Shown here: piece by piece, positions 24,501-32,661 of the stretch
Numbering within the stretch: position 1 is the stretch's first letter
Layout of the letters: the number at the start of each line of letters is the position of its first letter
NCBI RefSeq assembly: GCF_963674565.1
Contig: NZ_OY771430.1
Span: 2,666,001-2,730,000, forward strand
DNA length: 64,000 nt
Direction of reading: 5' to 3'
From: an uncultured Carboxylicivirga sp.
GTDB taxonomy: Bacteria > Bacteroidota > Bacteroidia > Bacteroidales > Marinilabiliaceae
Made by a program: the position numbers and the translations under genes
The notes under the pieces: model-generated
What the model was told of the DNA's origin: nothing
The model's input: only the letters and a program-made list of their open reading frames with translations
The model's database searches: none

Positions 24501-24896
24501 TTACAATTTGTTATACTCTTCATCTGTCACAGGTCCATTCCACTCTGTTGTAGAACCTTCTACTGGAACTGACAGAGCTACGTGCGCAAACCAACTGTCT
24601 TTTGCTGCACCATGCCAGTGATTTACACCAGCAGGAATATTTACAACATCACCCGGATTTAATTTCAGTGCTGGTTTTCCTTCTTCCTGGTACCAGCCAG
24701 TTCCGGCAGTACATAATAAAATCTGTCCCCCTCCCTGGTGAACATGCCAATTATTGCGACATCCTGGTTCAAAAGTCACGTTAAATGAAGGTACCCCTTC
24801 AAGTGTCAGTATCGATATATAACTTTGTCCAATAAAATACTGAGCATAGGCATCATTTTTCTGTCCCAATGAGAATGGTTGTTTAAATTCACTCAT
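24501..24896 (-). CDS. Cupin-domain protein (paralog of the 32.7 kb cupin)
   Basis: A 131-aa single cupin. The metal-site motifs are NWHVHQGGGQILLCTAGTGWYQ (H, H, Q) and IPAGVNHWHGAAKDS (second His pair). It has no signal peptide and is cytosolic. The C-terminus (EWNGPVTDEEYN) is nearly the same as in the lipoprotein cupin at 32662-33129, so the two are paralogs. It is co-transcribed with a carboxymuconolactone decarboxylase-like gene, a common pairing in redox or electrophile-stress operons. The enzymatic role is undefined. Confidence 0.88.
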   Translation of the reverse strand: MSEFKQPFSLGQKNDAYAQYFIGQSYISILTLEGVPSFNVTFEPGCRNNWHVHQGGGQILLCTAGTGWYQEEGKPALKLNPGDVVNIPAGVNHWHGAAKDSWFAHVALSVPVEGSTTEWNGPVTDEEYNKL

Positions 24897-24923
24897 CTTA
24901 TAATCTCCTCTATTTTTAAATTT

Positions 24924-25682
24924 TTACTTGTTTTCTGGTATCATTTCATTTATGCAGGCTAATGCATTTAAGGTTCGCGGAAAACCCATGTATGGTAAAC
25001 ATTGTGTTACAACTTCCAGCAAGACATCTTTTGTATTACCTACCTTTACATTTCCCACAACATGCGATTTAACCTGATTTTCGCATCCCCCCAAGGCACT
25101 AAGAATACACAGGGTTAACAGCTCTCGGGTTTTCAGGTCTAACGTGCCACGGGTATAAACATCACCAAAACAGAAGGCTGATAAATAGTTTTGTATATGC
25201 TTTTGATTCTCTGGTGCACCCTGATGCATCTTGTCAATCACGTCTCCAAAAATCTCTTTCTGCACTTTTAAACCCTCATCAAAACGTGTTTCTTCTGTAA
25301 CTGTTTTCTGACTTTCAACCGGAAGTGAAATACCTGCCTGTTTAAAAACCTCGTTGGCTTTATTAATAGCATTTAGCGTTTTAGGAAAACCTAAATATGG
25401 TGTACACTGGTAAATAGTTTCTTTTATCTCAACAGGGCTAACACCAATATTTAAGGCACCAAAAACATGTGCCTGCAATTGATCTAAAGTTTGGTTGGTT
25501 GTTAAAACAACCAGAGTTATTAACTCTCTTAGTTTATCACTTAATGAACCATGATAAAATACCTCACCGAAGATGAAACGATTTAACATTTCCTGCAGAT
25601 CAGTATCCGTTTCAGCTAATGGTCCTGTATGACCACCAAACAACTCCTTAAATTTCTTTTCACTTAATTCTACTCGATTCAT
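24924..25682 (-). CDS. Carboxymuconolactone decarboxylase (AhpD-like) double-domain protein
   Basis: A 252-aa protein made of two CMD repeats: residues about 25-105 (FGEVFYHGSLSDKLRELITLVVLTTNQTLDQLQAHVFGALNIG) and 150-240 (FGDVYTRGTLDLKTRELLTLCILSALGGCENQVKSHVVGNVKVG). The CxxC peroxidase pair of true AhpD is absent; only one Cys (GGCENQ) stands near the second site. Such proteins are thought to act in lactone or peroxide metabolism. It is the first gene of its operon. A predicted AraC site pair (25752-25787) lies 69 bp upstream with a GACATTTG -7 box between. Confidence 0.88.
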   Translation of the reverse strand: MNRVELSEKKFKELFGGHTGPLAETDTDLQEMLNRFIFGEVFYHGSLSDKLRELITLVVLTTNQTLDQLQAHVFGALNIGVSPVEIKETIYQCTPYLGFPKTLNAINKANEVFKQAGISLPVESQKTVTEETRFDEGLKVQKEIFGDVIDKMHQGAPENQKHIQNYLSAFCFGDVYTRGTLDLKTRELLTLCILSALGGCENQVKSHVVGNVKVGNTKDVLLEVVTQCLPYMGFPRTLNALACINEMIPENK

Positions 25683-25721
25683 AACTAATTACATTTTTAT
25701 TGGGATGAACCAATTACAATG

Positions 25722-25787
25722 CAAATGTCATTCATCTGGCATAAATAAAATTACCCCGATAACGGATTCAGTTACCCATATTACTGA
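25722..25787 (-). promoter_or_regulatory. AraC-type operator pair and promoter of the CMD operon
   Basis: TACCCCGATAACGGA (25752-25766) and TACCCATATTACTGA (25773-25787) start 21 bp apart. A minus-strand -7 box GACATTTG occupies 25722-25729, leaving exactly 22 bp to the operator, the same geometry as at 33.2 and 35.4 kb. Confidence 0.7.
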
Positions 25788-25803
25788 ATCGATTATCGGG
25801 GTA
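25752..25803. terminator. 52-bp near-perfect palindrome, terminator of the MFS operon
   Basis: Outer arms TACCCCGATAA / TTATCGGGGTA and inner arms GATTCAGT / ACTGAATC form a long hairpin about 30 bp after the MFS stop, followed on the minus strand by a T-rich stretch. The same DNA holds the operator pair of the next operon, so it may do both jobs. Confidence 0.65.
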
Positions 25804-25833
25804 TTGTATTGTTAAGATTTACCTTAGCTTATG

Positions 25834-27027
25834 CTACTTATTGGAGATGCGTTTACTGAATACAAAATATAACAAAACAAATATTGCACAACATAAACCC
25901 AGAATAGTAAAACTTTCATTCATTCCAACCCAACTTTGAATAGGTTCAATAATGATAGGAGATATAAACATACCAATGAAAGTGGCTGTTGTAATTCCTC
26001 CTACATATTTTCCTCTGCTGTGAACAGGTACCAGATTAATTACCCAGAGATTGGCATTGGGCATCATCAATCCCACACCCAATCCACAAAATATAATACC
26101 CATAATTACCTGCCAGTATAATTCGCTTAAACCTATGATGGAAAATCCAATTGCCATTGGAATAAACCCTAAAACGAAAATCATGACATAATCGAATTTC
26201 ATTTTCACTTTTTTGTAGAAGAAAGATGCCAATGCCTGTGCAATGGTTAAACCACCCAGAGCCATACCTATTTTATTACCGTTCATCCCATCAAAACTTT
26301 GCAGGAAATATGGTATTTGCACAGGTATTATATAAAAACATACCGTTACAATAAAAGCACTGATGATTGCCAGCCATACAACTTTTGGAATCACCTGATT
26401 TTCAGAAAGAGTGAATTCTGATTTCTGGCTATGAATTTTAGGCTCATATAAAGCAAAGGGCACCAAAATAATAACAACAAGCGAAAACCCATACACCAGA
26501 AAAGTTAAACGCCAATCAATATCTGTCAGTACTCCTGCAATGGTAATAAATACAAATCCTCCCAGCGCTATAAAGGCGCCTTGCAGCCCCATAAAATATT
26601 CACGTTTGGCACCGGTAAAGTAATCTCCAATCAGAGTGGTAGCAACAGTCATGATACCTGCAACACCCAAACCCAGTACAACACGCCCAACCAGAATGGA
26701 ATATAAATCTCCCAGCCAAAAACCTGATGTCCCTCCCAACAAATAGATAATCAGCGAAACAAATAATACCTTAATACGGCCGGCTTTATCCAATAAACTA
26801 CCTACCAAAGGAGCACCTAAGGCAATTATTAGCGCAGGCAAGGTAAGCATCAGTTTGGTAAGTATCTCAGCATTTTTTATATCACTAAAAGCATTACTAA
26901 TCTGAGGCAAAGCCGGAGCTACAATTGCATTAGCCAGAATGGTAAGTGCACTGGCTAACAAAAGTGTTACCTCCAATAATCGTTCATGTTTTATTGCTTT
27001 TTCCATAATTGAATTTGATTTCAACAT
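25834..27027 (-). CDS. Major facilitator superfamily transporter
   Basis: A 397-aa inner-membrane protein with about 12 hydrophobic segments. LVGSLLDKAGRIKVLFVSLI is the MFS motif A between helices 2 and 3, and LGLGVAGIMTVATTLIGDYF and PNANLWVINLVPVHSRGKYVGG are also typical. This is the drug:H+ antiporter-like 12-TM size. The start may be the ATG at 27027 or the one at 27006 (MEKAIKHERL); the second gives the more usual short N-terminus. It is the last gene of an azoR-barrel-MFS operon (15 bp gap), suggesting export of a toxic small molecule that AzoR also handles (inference). Confidence 0.88.
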   Translation of the reverse strand: MLKSNSIMEKAIKHERLLEVTLLLASALTILANAIVAPALPQISNAFSDIKNAEILTKLMLTLPALIIALGAPLVGSLLDKAGRIKVLFVSLIIYLLGGTSGFWLGDLYSILVGRVVLGLGVAGIMTVATTLIGDYFTGAKREYFMGLQGAFIALGGFVFITIAGVLTDIDWRLTFLVYGFSLVVIILVPFALYEPKIHSQKSEFTLSENQVIPKVVWLAIISAFIVTVCFYIIPVQIPYFLQSFDGMNGNKIGMALGGLTIAQALASFFYKKVKMKFDYVMIFVLGFIPMAIGFSIIGLSELYWQVIMGIIFCGLGVGLMMPNANLWVINLVPVHSRGKYVGGITTATFIGMFISPIIIEPIQSWVGMNESFTILGLCCAIFVLLYFVFSKRISNK

Positions 27028-27042
27028 ACTTGATTAATACAA

Positions 27043-27717
27043 TTACAGCAGCGTGCTGATAAATACACCAAACTGATTATCCGTTATCTTATTGGGGCCA
27101 TAACAATCGTAGTTATAAGCAGCACCAAATGAAAAAGCTTTATAACTTACCCCAACTCTTCCATAAAAATGACTACGATCGTGCATGCTATCCACAGTAT
27201 TCTGACTGTACATACCTTGTGCACGTGTGTATAATGACCATTGATCCTTAATTACCGGACGGTATTCAAGCATAGCAATCGTTTCGAAGTTTTTTGTTTC
27301 GGTAAGATGAAATCCGGAATTTACAAATCCCATAAAAATCTTACTATGATATGCGTATTGAGCTCCTGCATATGGTCGAAAACCCCAATGTGAATTAAAC
27401 ATTGCACCAGAAAGAACACTGAATCTTTTTAAAACATCATATTTCAGCATAGCCAGATTCGTCGACTCCTGTAAAAACTGATCGTTATCGTAATTGGCTT
27501 TTAGGTATGATAAACCAAAGAATCCAAACTTATTACTTCCATGAAATTTCTTATCCATTACAATTTGAGAAGTCCAGCTCTCAGAGCCCATAAATACTTC
27601 TATTGGAATAGGTGAAGGCGGATGATTACCTGCTTCATTATTTTGTGCTTTTACCTGGCTTACCAATAAGATTAAAACCATAATAAGTATTTCTCTGACT
27701 TGTATCTTAAAACTCAT
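27043..27717 (-). CDS. Exported protein, probable outer-membrane beta-barrel
   Basis: A 224-aa protein with a signal peptide (IMVLILLVSQVKAQN). The mature part has amphipathic strands rich in aromatic residues (KFGFFGLSYLKANY, GFRPYAGAQYAYHSKIFMG, FETIAMLEYRPVI, FYGRVGVSYKAFSFGAAYNY) and ends with FGVFISTLL. It lies between azoR and MFS genes, 15 and 36 bp away. Proteins of this kind occur beside MFS genes in Bacteroidota but I know no assigned role. Confidence 0.65.
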   Translation of the reverse strand: MSFKIQVREILIMVLILLVSQVKAQNNEAGNHPPSPIPIEVFMGSESWTSQIVMDKKFHGSNKFGFFGLSYLKANYDNDQFLQESTNLAMLKYDVLKRFSVLSGAMFNSHWGFRPYAGAQYAYHSKIFMGFVNSGFHLTETKNFETIAMLEYRPVIKDQWSLYTRAQGMYSQNTVDSMHDRSHFYGRVGVSYKAFSFGAAYNYDCYGPNKITDNQFGVFISTLL

Positions 27718-27753
27718 ATCTTACATTTTAATAGTTGAATAACATTTTTGATT

Positions 27754-28356
27754 CTAGAAGGCTAAAGCTGTTTCTCTGGCTTGTTCCATTGCATTATTTA
27801 ACAGGACTTCTGTATCTTCAGTGATCATATCCAGACGATCTACAGCAATACTTGTAAAATCTGTAATACCCATAAATCCAAAAATGTTACGAAGGTATTT
27901 ATCAGCCATTTCAAGAGAACTTTTAAACTCTGACGAATAATCTCCACCTCGGGTAATGATGTTAATGGCTTTTTTATTCAGGCATAATCCCACAGGACCT
28001 TTTTCGGTATATCTGAATGTGATTCCTCCAATTGCAACAGAATCAATATACGCCTTAAGAATGGCAGGTATACCCAGATTCCAGATTGGTTCTGCAATTA
28101 CATATTTATCAGCTTCGGCAAATTGACAGGCGAATTTCAATAATGGATTATTCTTATCATTCATTCCTGCTCCTCTCATCTCCATCACTTTACCTTTAGG
28201 AAGAAATTGAATTCCTGATTCATATAAATCAAGTTCAATAATTTCATCCTCAGGATTATTCTTTTTATATGATTCAATAAAACTGTCAGCAATACGTACA
28301 GTTCGTGACTCACCTTCAATTTTTGCATCGGCTTTGATATACAACACTTTACTCAT
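27754..28356 (-). CDS. azoR: FMN-dependent NADH azoreductase (AzoR-like flavodoxin fold)
   Basis: A 200-aa cytosolic flavoprotein. VLYIKADAKIEGESRTVRIADSFI is the FMN phosphate-binding loop. AEPIWNLGIPAILKAYIDSVAIGGITFRYT and NIITRGGDY are the AzoR signature segments. Family enzymes reduce quinones and azo compounds with NADH and protect against electrophiles. It is the first gene of the azoR-barrel-MFS operon. The 205-bp upstream gap carries two inverted repeats (28429-28449 and 28453-28469) and ends at the Crp/Fnr gene, a plausible regulator. Confidence 0.85.
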   Translation of the reverse strand: MSKVLYIKADAKIEGESRTVRIADSFIESYKKNNPEDEIIELDLYESGIQFLPKGKVMEMRGAGMNDKNNPLLKFACQFAEADKYVIAEPIWNLGIPAILKAYIDSVAIGGITFRYTEKGPVGLCLNKKAINIITRGGDYSSEFKSSLEMADKYLRNIFGFMGITDFTSIAVDRLDMITEDTEVLLNNAMEQARETALAF

Positions 28357-28428
28357 AACTTCCTTTATTACCTAATTACTATTTATTTACATAGCCTTTT
28401 GCCACCGTTAAAGCATAGTTATCCCATT

Positions 28429-28469
28429 AGAAATCATGTAATGATTTCTTCAGTACAGACAAACTGTAC
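28429..28469. promoter_or_regulatory. Two dyads upstream of azoR
   Basis: AGAAATCAT-GTA-ATGATTTCT (28429-28449, 9-bp arms) is followed by GTACAG-ACAAA-CTGTAC (28453-28469, 6-bp arms). They lie 73-113 bp upstream of the azoR start and downstream of the Crp/Fnr gene. Regulatory binding is likely but which protein uses which dyad is not shown. Confidence 0.5.
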
Positions 28470-28561
28470 ATTACTTACAATCGATATCGAAACTTTTGAA
28501 AAAGACTATGATACAAATCTACAGAGGTGAGATCAGATAGTTTTTTACAAATGTAAAAAAA

Positions 28562-29125
28562 TCACTTCCTGGAGCGGATACGACTTAATGAGACTTGCGA
28601 GATTCCGAGAAAGGCAGCCGTATCTCCTAAACTAATCCTTTGTTGAAGATGTCCGTATTCATTTAGAAATTTTGCATAACGGGCTGTGGCATCTAAATAC
28701 AGGAGTCCTTTTAAATTTGAAATGGCGGTATAAGCAACTATTGAAACAAACTTTCTGGCAAACGTTTCAAAACAATGATATTTACTGCAAAGATTTTCAA
28801 AATCTTCATACTTTAAATAACTTATTTCTGAATCTTCCAATGCTATAGTTGAGTAGTGCGCAGGTAAATTATTAAAAAAGCAATCTGTCGCAATAAAGAA
28901 TTGGTTATCCTCAAAAAACCGAAATATAAACTGACTTCCTTCGTGAAAATACTGATGCTTGGCAAGTCCTGACTCAACAAAAAACAAATGCTTACAAATC
29001 TTTCCTTCCTGATGAATGGTTTCCCCTTTTTTAAAGTCTGCTGAACAGAGACACTCTGATAGTTCATTGATAGCATCCTCTGATAAAGGAGACAGTTCAC
29101 ACACACTTTTCAAGAATCCGTTCAT
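28562..29125 (-). CDS. Crp/Fnr family transcriptional regulator
   Basis: A 187-aa regulator. The cyclic-nucleotide-binding-type domain includes FKKGETIHQEGKICKHLFFVESGLAKHQYF. The C-terminal helix-turn-helix (ISLGDTAAFLGISQVSLSRIRSRK) ends soon after the recognition helix, the usual short form in Bacteroidota. There is no Fnr Fe-S Cys cluster, so it probably does not sense oxygen that way. It lies directly upstream of the azoR operon on the same strand and may control it through the dyads at 28429-28469 (inference). Confidence 0.88.
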   Translation of the reverse strand: MNGFLKSVCELSPLSEDAINELSECLCSADFKKGETIHQEGKICKHLFFVESGLAKHQYFHEGSQFIFRFFEDNQFFIATDCFFNNLPAHYSTIALEDSEISYLKYEDFENLCSKYHCFETFARKFVSIVAYTAISNLKGLLYLDATARYAKFLNEYGHLQQRISLGDTAAFLGISQVSLSRIRSRK

Positions 29126-29170
29126 AATACATTTGACTTTTCACTAAGATAAGGCTAATTATAGAACAAC

Positions 29171-29201
29171 AAAAAACCTGCAAGGTTACCCAAACAGGTT
29201 T
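29171..29201 (-). terminator. Terminator after the cyclophilin-like gene
   Basis: Stem AAACCTG (29174-29180) / CAGGTTT (29195-29201) followed on the minus strand by a six-T run, 26 bp past the stop codon of the gene at 29227. Confidence 0.6.
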
Positions 29202-29226
29202 AATCTGAAATACAATATGTCTTTGT

Positions 29227-29715
29227 TTATAATGATAAAGTAACTGTCACATCTCCTTCTCCCAGTACTTTTTTTAACTCCTGGGTAGTAATATCATCAA
29301 TTCTTCCAAGCCTTGTGAAATTCCATGAATTAGGAGCATAGTATATAACCAATGCATTACCCTGATATAGGATAATATCACAAGACTGAGCTGTTATTTG
29401 TTGATCATTTCTGGGTAAGCTCTGACCTATTGATCCGACTTTTTCCATATTGGCATAATCCCTCATCTCAATGGTCAGGGACTGTTCTTTAAGTAATGCC
29501 ACCAGGGCTTCAGTGGATGAATTATCAACCAGAGTGGCTGTCAATATACGTTCTCCGATTTTTATTTTCATTTTATTTGTTGTTTGATTTACATTATCAG
29601 TATCTCCTGTATCAATTATCTCATTGGATGTAGAATTTTGTGTTTCATTTTCTTTCGAACAGGATTCTGTAACGATTAGAAGAAGGACAAAGAATATCAG
29701 TAAAGATCGCTTCAT
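29227..29715 (-). CDS. Cyclophilin-like fold lipoprotein (DUF369-type)
   Basis: A 162-aa lipoprotein (signal IVTESCSK, Cys near residue 19) with a ~45-residue Asn/Thr-rich linker. The cyclophilin-like domain follows: MKIKIGERILTATLVDNSSTEALVALL, SCDIILYQGNALVIYYAPNSWNFTRLGRID. This small beta-barrel family is common in Bacteroidota redox operons; its activity is unknown and it is not a proven prolyl isomerase. It is the last gene of the MBL-acetyltransferase-cyclophilin-like operon, 30 bp after the acetyltransferase. Confidence 0.82.
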   Translation of the reverse strand: MKRSLLIFFVLLLIVTESCSKENETQNSTSNEIIDTGDTDNVNQTTNKMKIKIGERILTATLVDNSSTEALVALLKEQSLTIEMRDYANMEKVGSIGQSLPRNDQQITAQSCDIILYQGNALVIYYAPNSWNFTRLGRIDDITTQELKKVLGEGDVTVTLSL

Positions 29716-29745
29716 AAGTCTTTGTTTTTTAAATTTTATCCAGAT

Positions 29746-30315
29746 CTAAATAATTGATTTAATGACTTTAGCAGGCACACCTGCTACTAGAGTATTATCC
29801 GGCACATCACGATTTACAACTGCTCCTGCTGCCACAATTGAATTCTCACCTATTGTAACGCCCGGCAAAACGGTAACCGCAGCTCCTAACCAGGCATTCT
29901 TTTTAATTAATACTGGCTTTACCTCCAAGGCTCTCCTATTATCAGGGTTTACAGGATGTCCTTCTGTAATCAGGTTTGATTTAGGACCAATCAATACATT
30001 GTCTTCAATTGTAATTTTTCCCAAAGCCAGCATTGAACAACCATGATTGATGTAAACGTTTTTACCAACCTTTACAAATTCGGCATGATTGATCATTAAT
30101 GGTATTTGAATATAGCTACTCTCGTCTAACACAGTACCTGTAAGATTTCCCCACAGCTTACATAATTGATCTGGATCGGACGTAGCATTGTATTGAATAA
30201 GTAATTCTGTAGTACGAATTCCTGATTTACTTACCAGTGAATATTGAGGATCGTTGAATGGAACGACTTCACCTGATTGCAACCTCTCAAAAATATTTTT
30301 ACTCCCCTCTTTCAT
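29746..30315 (-). CDS. Maltose/galactoside O-acetyltransferase-like hexapeptide protein
   Basis: A 189-aa cytosolic left-handed beta-helix acetyltransferase of the LacA/Maa/NodL group. The N-terminal helices (FERLQSGEVVPFNDPQY) precede hexapeptide repeats such as FVKVGKNVYINHGCSMLALGKITIEDNVLIGP, with the catalytic-site H in EGHPVNPDNRR and the end AGVPAKVIKSI. I start at the ATG at 30315, which overlaps the end of the MBL gene by 17 bp and gives the usual MKEGSKNIF beginning. Longer in-frame starts lie inside the upstream gene. It transfers acetyl from acetyl-CoA to a sugar or similar acceptor; the acceptor is unknown. Confidence 0.85.
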   Translation of the reverse strand: MKEGSKNIFERLQSGEVVPFNDPQYSLVSKSGIRTTELLIQYNATSDPDQLCKLWGNLTGTVLDESSYIQIPLMINHAEFVKVGKNVYINHGCSMLALGKITIEDNVLIGPKSNLITEGHPVNPDNRRALEVKPVLIKKNAWLGAAVTVLPGVTIGENSIVAAGAVVNRDVPDNTLVAGVPAKVIKSII

Positions 30316-31420
30316 CCTTCCACCATTTCTCATATTGTTTTGTTGAATCACTCAAAAGGACAAGTTCTCCAATTTTAGGAGTCTTAACCGAAATAACTGA
30401 ATCAGTATGATTCGAACTTATCTTATTTAAAGGTTCATCCCACTGATGACTGGCTAAAGCAAATCTGGAATTATGAACGGGCAGTATACTTTTTGCTTGT
30501 AAATTTTCAGCTGTTTTATAAACCAGATCCGGCATTAAATGAATTAAATTCCAATTCTTATCATATTGTCCCTGCTCCAAAATAGCCAGATCAAAAGGTC
30601 CGTATTGAGTTCCAATAAGCTTAAAATGTTCATCATAACCACCGTCGCCACCAATAAAGATATTGTATTGAGGGGTTTGTAAAACAAAGGATGTCCATAA
30701 TGTTTTATTCCCGCGTAATCCTCTGCCTGAGAAATGACGGGCAGGAGAAGCAGTCATAACATTTCCTTGTCCAAGATCCGTTGCTTCATACCAATCCAGC
30801 TCAGTAAGGGAAGCAACATCAAAACCCCAGTATTCAAAATGCTGACCAACACCCAGGCCACATACAACATGATTTATTTTTGGCTTTAAATCCATTACTG
30901 TCTGATAATCCAGGTGATCCCAATGATCGTGTGTTATAATTAAATAATCTATGGTTGGAAAATCATTATGCGTATAGATATTTGTGCCTTTAAAAGCTTT
31001 GTTTATAAATGAAAAAGGAGATGCATATGAGCTCAAAACAGGATCAACCAAATAGGTTTTTCCGTTTATCTGCATAAAATAAGATGAATGACCAAACCAA
31101 ACTAATACATCATCCTCTTTACTGAATGATTTAAGATCTGTTTTTACAACCGGAAGCATACTTTCGGGGGTAACTCGAACTTTCCTGGTAAACAGAAAAT
31201 CCATCATCACTTTAAAACGGCTCTTATCTCCTGATATTACTGGAGTCTCGTTAATATTTTGAAACTCTCCGTTACGATAATTTGGAGATGCTTTGATCCT
31301 TTCCAATCGTTCACCTCTCGGTAATTGTCCAAATTTGGATTGATTTAATACACTCATTCCTGTTCCGGTTACTAATACAATAAAACCTATAAATATTAAT
31401 ATTTTTCGCTTCATTCTCAT
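30299..31420 (-). CDS. MBL-fold hydrolase (NAPE-PLD/UlaG-like), membrane-anchored
   Basis: A 373-aa metallo-beta-lactamase-fold protein with one N-terminal membrane segment (ILIFIGFIVLVTGTGMSVL). VWFGHSSYFMQINGKTYLVDPVLSSYASPF and IITHDHWDHLDYQTV give the zinc motif HxHxDH, and ARHFSGRGLRGNKTLWTSF and GGDGGYDEHF supply later ligands. It belongs to the NAPE-phospholipase D-like branch whose bacterial members have no firm substrate. First gene of a three-gene operon with the acetyltransferase and the cyclophilin-like lipoprotein. Confidence 0.85.
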   Translation of the reverse strand: MRMKRKILIFIGFIVLVTGTGMSVLNQSKFGQLPRGERLERIKASPNYRNGEFQNINETPVISGDKSRFKVMMDFLFTRKVRVTPESMLPVVKTDLKSFSKEDDVLVWFGHSSYFMQINGKTYLVDPVLSSYASPFSFINKAFKGTNIYTHNDFPTIDYLIITHDHWDHLDYQTVMDLKPKINHVVCGLGVGQHFEYWGFDVASLTELDWYEATDLGQGNVMTASPARHFSGRGLRGNKTLWTSFVLQTPQYNIFIGGDGGYDEHFKLIGTQYGPFDLAILEQGQYDKNWNLIHLMPDLVYKTAENLQAKSILPVHNSRFALASHQWDEPLNKISSNHTDSVISVKTPKIGELVLLSDSTKQYEKWWKDERGE

Positions 31421-31452
31421 CCCCTCATATATCTTTAACTATAACAAGAATA

Positions 31453-31486
31453 AACCCACAAAGATTAAGTCTTTATCCTGTGGGTT
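31453..31486 (-). terminator. Terminator after the alcohol dehydrogenase
   Basis: Stem AACCCACA (31453-31460) / TGTGGGTT (31479-31486) with an inner AAGA/TCTT pairing, 18 bp past the stop at 31504. The T run on the minus strand is weak. Confidence 0.5.
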
Positions 31487-31503
31487 CATTAAAGATTAAT
31501 TCC

Positions 31504-32652
31504 TTATCTGGCATTTTCAAATACAGTCGACAGCATTTCTTTCGAATATAATGCCCCGGCTCCCATCATTTGTGCAATGGCAAATAGTTTCTCAACCATC
31601 ATTGCAACACCTTCTTCCGGAATATTACCTTCTTTTAAGGTTACCGGTGCTCCAATTTTTGTATACCAATTTTTTAATGCCTCTATCCCTTCATCAGCCG
31701 TATCAAGATTGAATATCTCTTTGGCAAAACGTTTAAAGCGTTCAGGTAATAGGTTCTTTTGCCATTTCATCCAGGCAGGAACAACAATTGACAAACCTGC
31801 ACCATGAGCAATATTATATTCTGCCGACATGGTATGTTCAATAAAATGCGTATCGAAACGATTATTTTCTATCCCACAAAAAGTGGTAAAATTTAAGGCA
31901 TTTGTTGCAGCCCATGCAAACTCACCGCGTGCCTCATAATTATCCGCATCTTCCAATAAAATCTCAGTAGTGCGCATAACCGTCTTAAGAATATTTTCAA
32001 CGTAACCTGCAACGTATTCAGGCAAATAAGTAGCAGTTAGATACATATCTAAACTATGTGCAAAAATATCAGCGGCTGAGTATGCCAGATATTCTTTTGT
32101 AACAGTAGCCTGCAATTCAGGGTTTATGACTGAAACTGTTGGAAATGTTGCCAAACCGGCAAGGTTTAATTTTGCTTTATCATCCTCTTTGGTTACAACG
32201 GCATAGTTATTCATTTCACTACCCGATGCAGCCAGAGTCATAATGGAGAATATTTTCAAAGCCTTATCCGGAACTGCTTTAAAGGTAAAAAAGTCCCAAA
32301 CATCGCCTTCGTAAACTGCGCCTGCAGCAATCGATTTTGAACTATCCAGCACAGAAGCGCCTCCAATACCTAAAACAGCTTCTACTTTTGCACTTTTAGC
32401 CAACTCAACACCTTCATATACCTTGCTTAAAACCGGATTACTAATAACTCCTCCGAGTTCTTCGTAGGCAATGCCTTTATCATTAAGTGATTTTACCACT
32501 TTATCGAACAATCCACTCTTTTTAACACGATCTGAACCATAAACAATTAATACTTTTTTCAGACCATATTCAGCAATGTATTGTCCAATATTTTCCTCTT
32601 TCCTTTTACCAAATTCAATTCTGGTAGGATTGTAAAAACTAAAATCCTTCAT
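31504..32652 (-). CDS. Iron-containing alcohol dehydrogenase, YqhD/BdhA-like
   Basis: A 382-aa cytosolic NAD(P)H-dependent enzyme of the Fe-ADH family. FYNPTRIEFGKRKEENIG, VYGSDRVKKSGLFDKV, GIGGASVLDSSKSIAAGA and LAASGSEMNNYAV are signature stretches. Metal ligands are in AADIFAHSLDMYL, FIEHTMSAEYNIAHGAGL. It is close in layout to E. coli YqhD, which reduces short and peroxidation-derived aldehydes. The partner gene upstream, 9 bp away, is a cupin lipoprotein, and the shared promoter carries an AraC-type operator pair. In E. coli the AraC-family YqhC activates yqhD, so an aldehyde-response role is a reasonable inference. Confidence 0.9.
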   Translation of the reverse strand: MKDFSFYNPTRIEFGKRKEENIGQYIAEYGLKKVLIVYGSDRVKKSGLFDKVVKSLNDKGIAYEELGGVISNPVLSKVYEGVELAKSAKVEAVLGIGGASVLDSSKSIAAGAVYEGDVWDFFTFKAVPDKALKIFSIMTLAASGSEMNNYAVVTKEDDKAKLNLAGLATFPTVSVINPELQATVTKEYLAYSAADIFAHSLDMYLTATYLPEYVAGYVENILKTVMRTTEILLEDADNYEARGEFAWAATNALNFTTFCGIENNRFDTHFIEHTMSAEYNIAHGAGLSIVVPAWMKWQKNLLPERFKRFAKEIFNLDTADEGIEALKNWYTKIGAPVTLKEGNIPEEGVAMMVEKLFAIAQMMGAGALYSKEMLSTVFENAR

Positions 32653-32661
32653 CTGATATAA

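Noticed and set aside
28363..28377. TTACCTAATTACTATT as a further copy of the AraC element before azoR
   Set aside because: One base shorter than the consensus, single copy, no partner at 21 bp.
28514..28551. Promoter for azoR (CAAATCTA and CAAA on plus)
   Set aside because: Spacing of 26 bp between the boxes and a ~150-nt leader do not fit the Bacteroidota consensus well.
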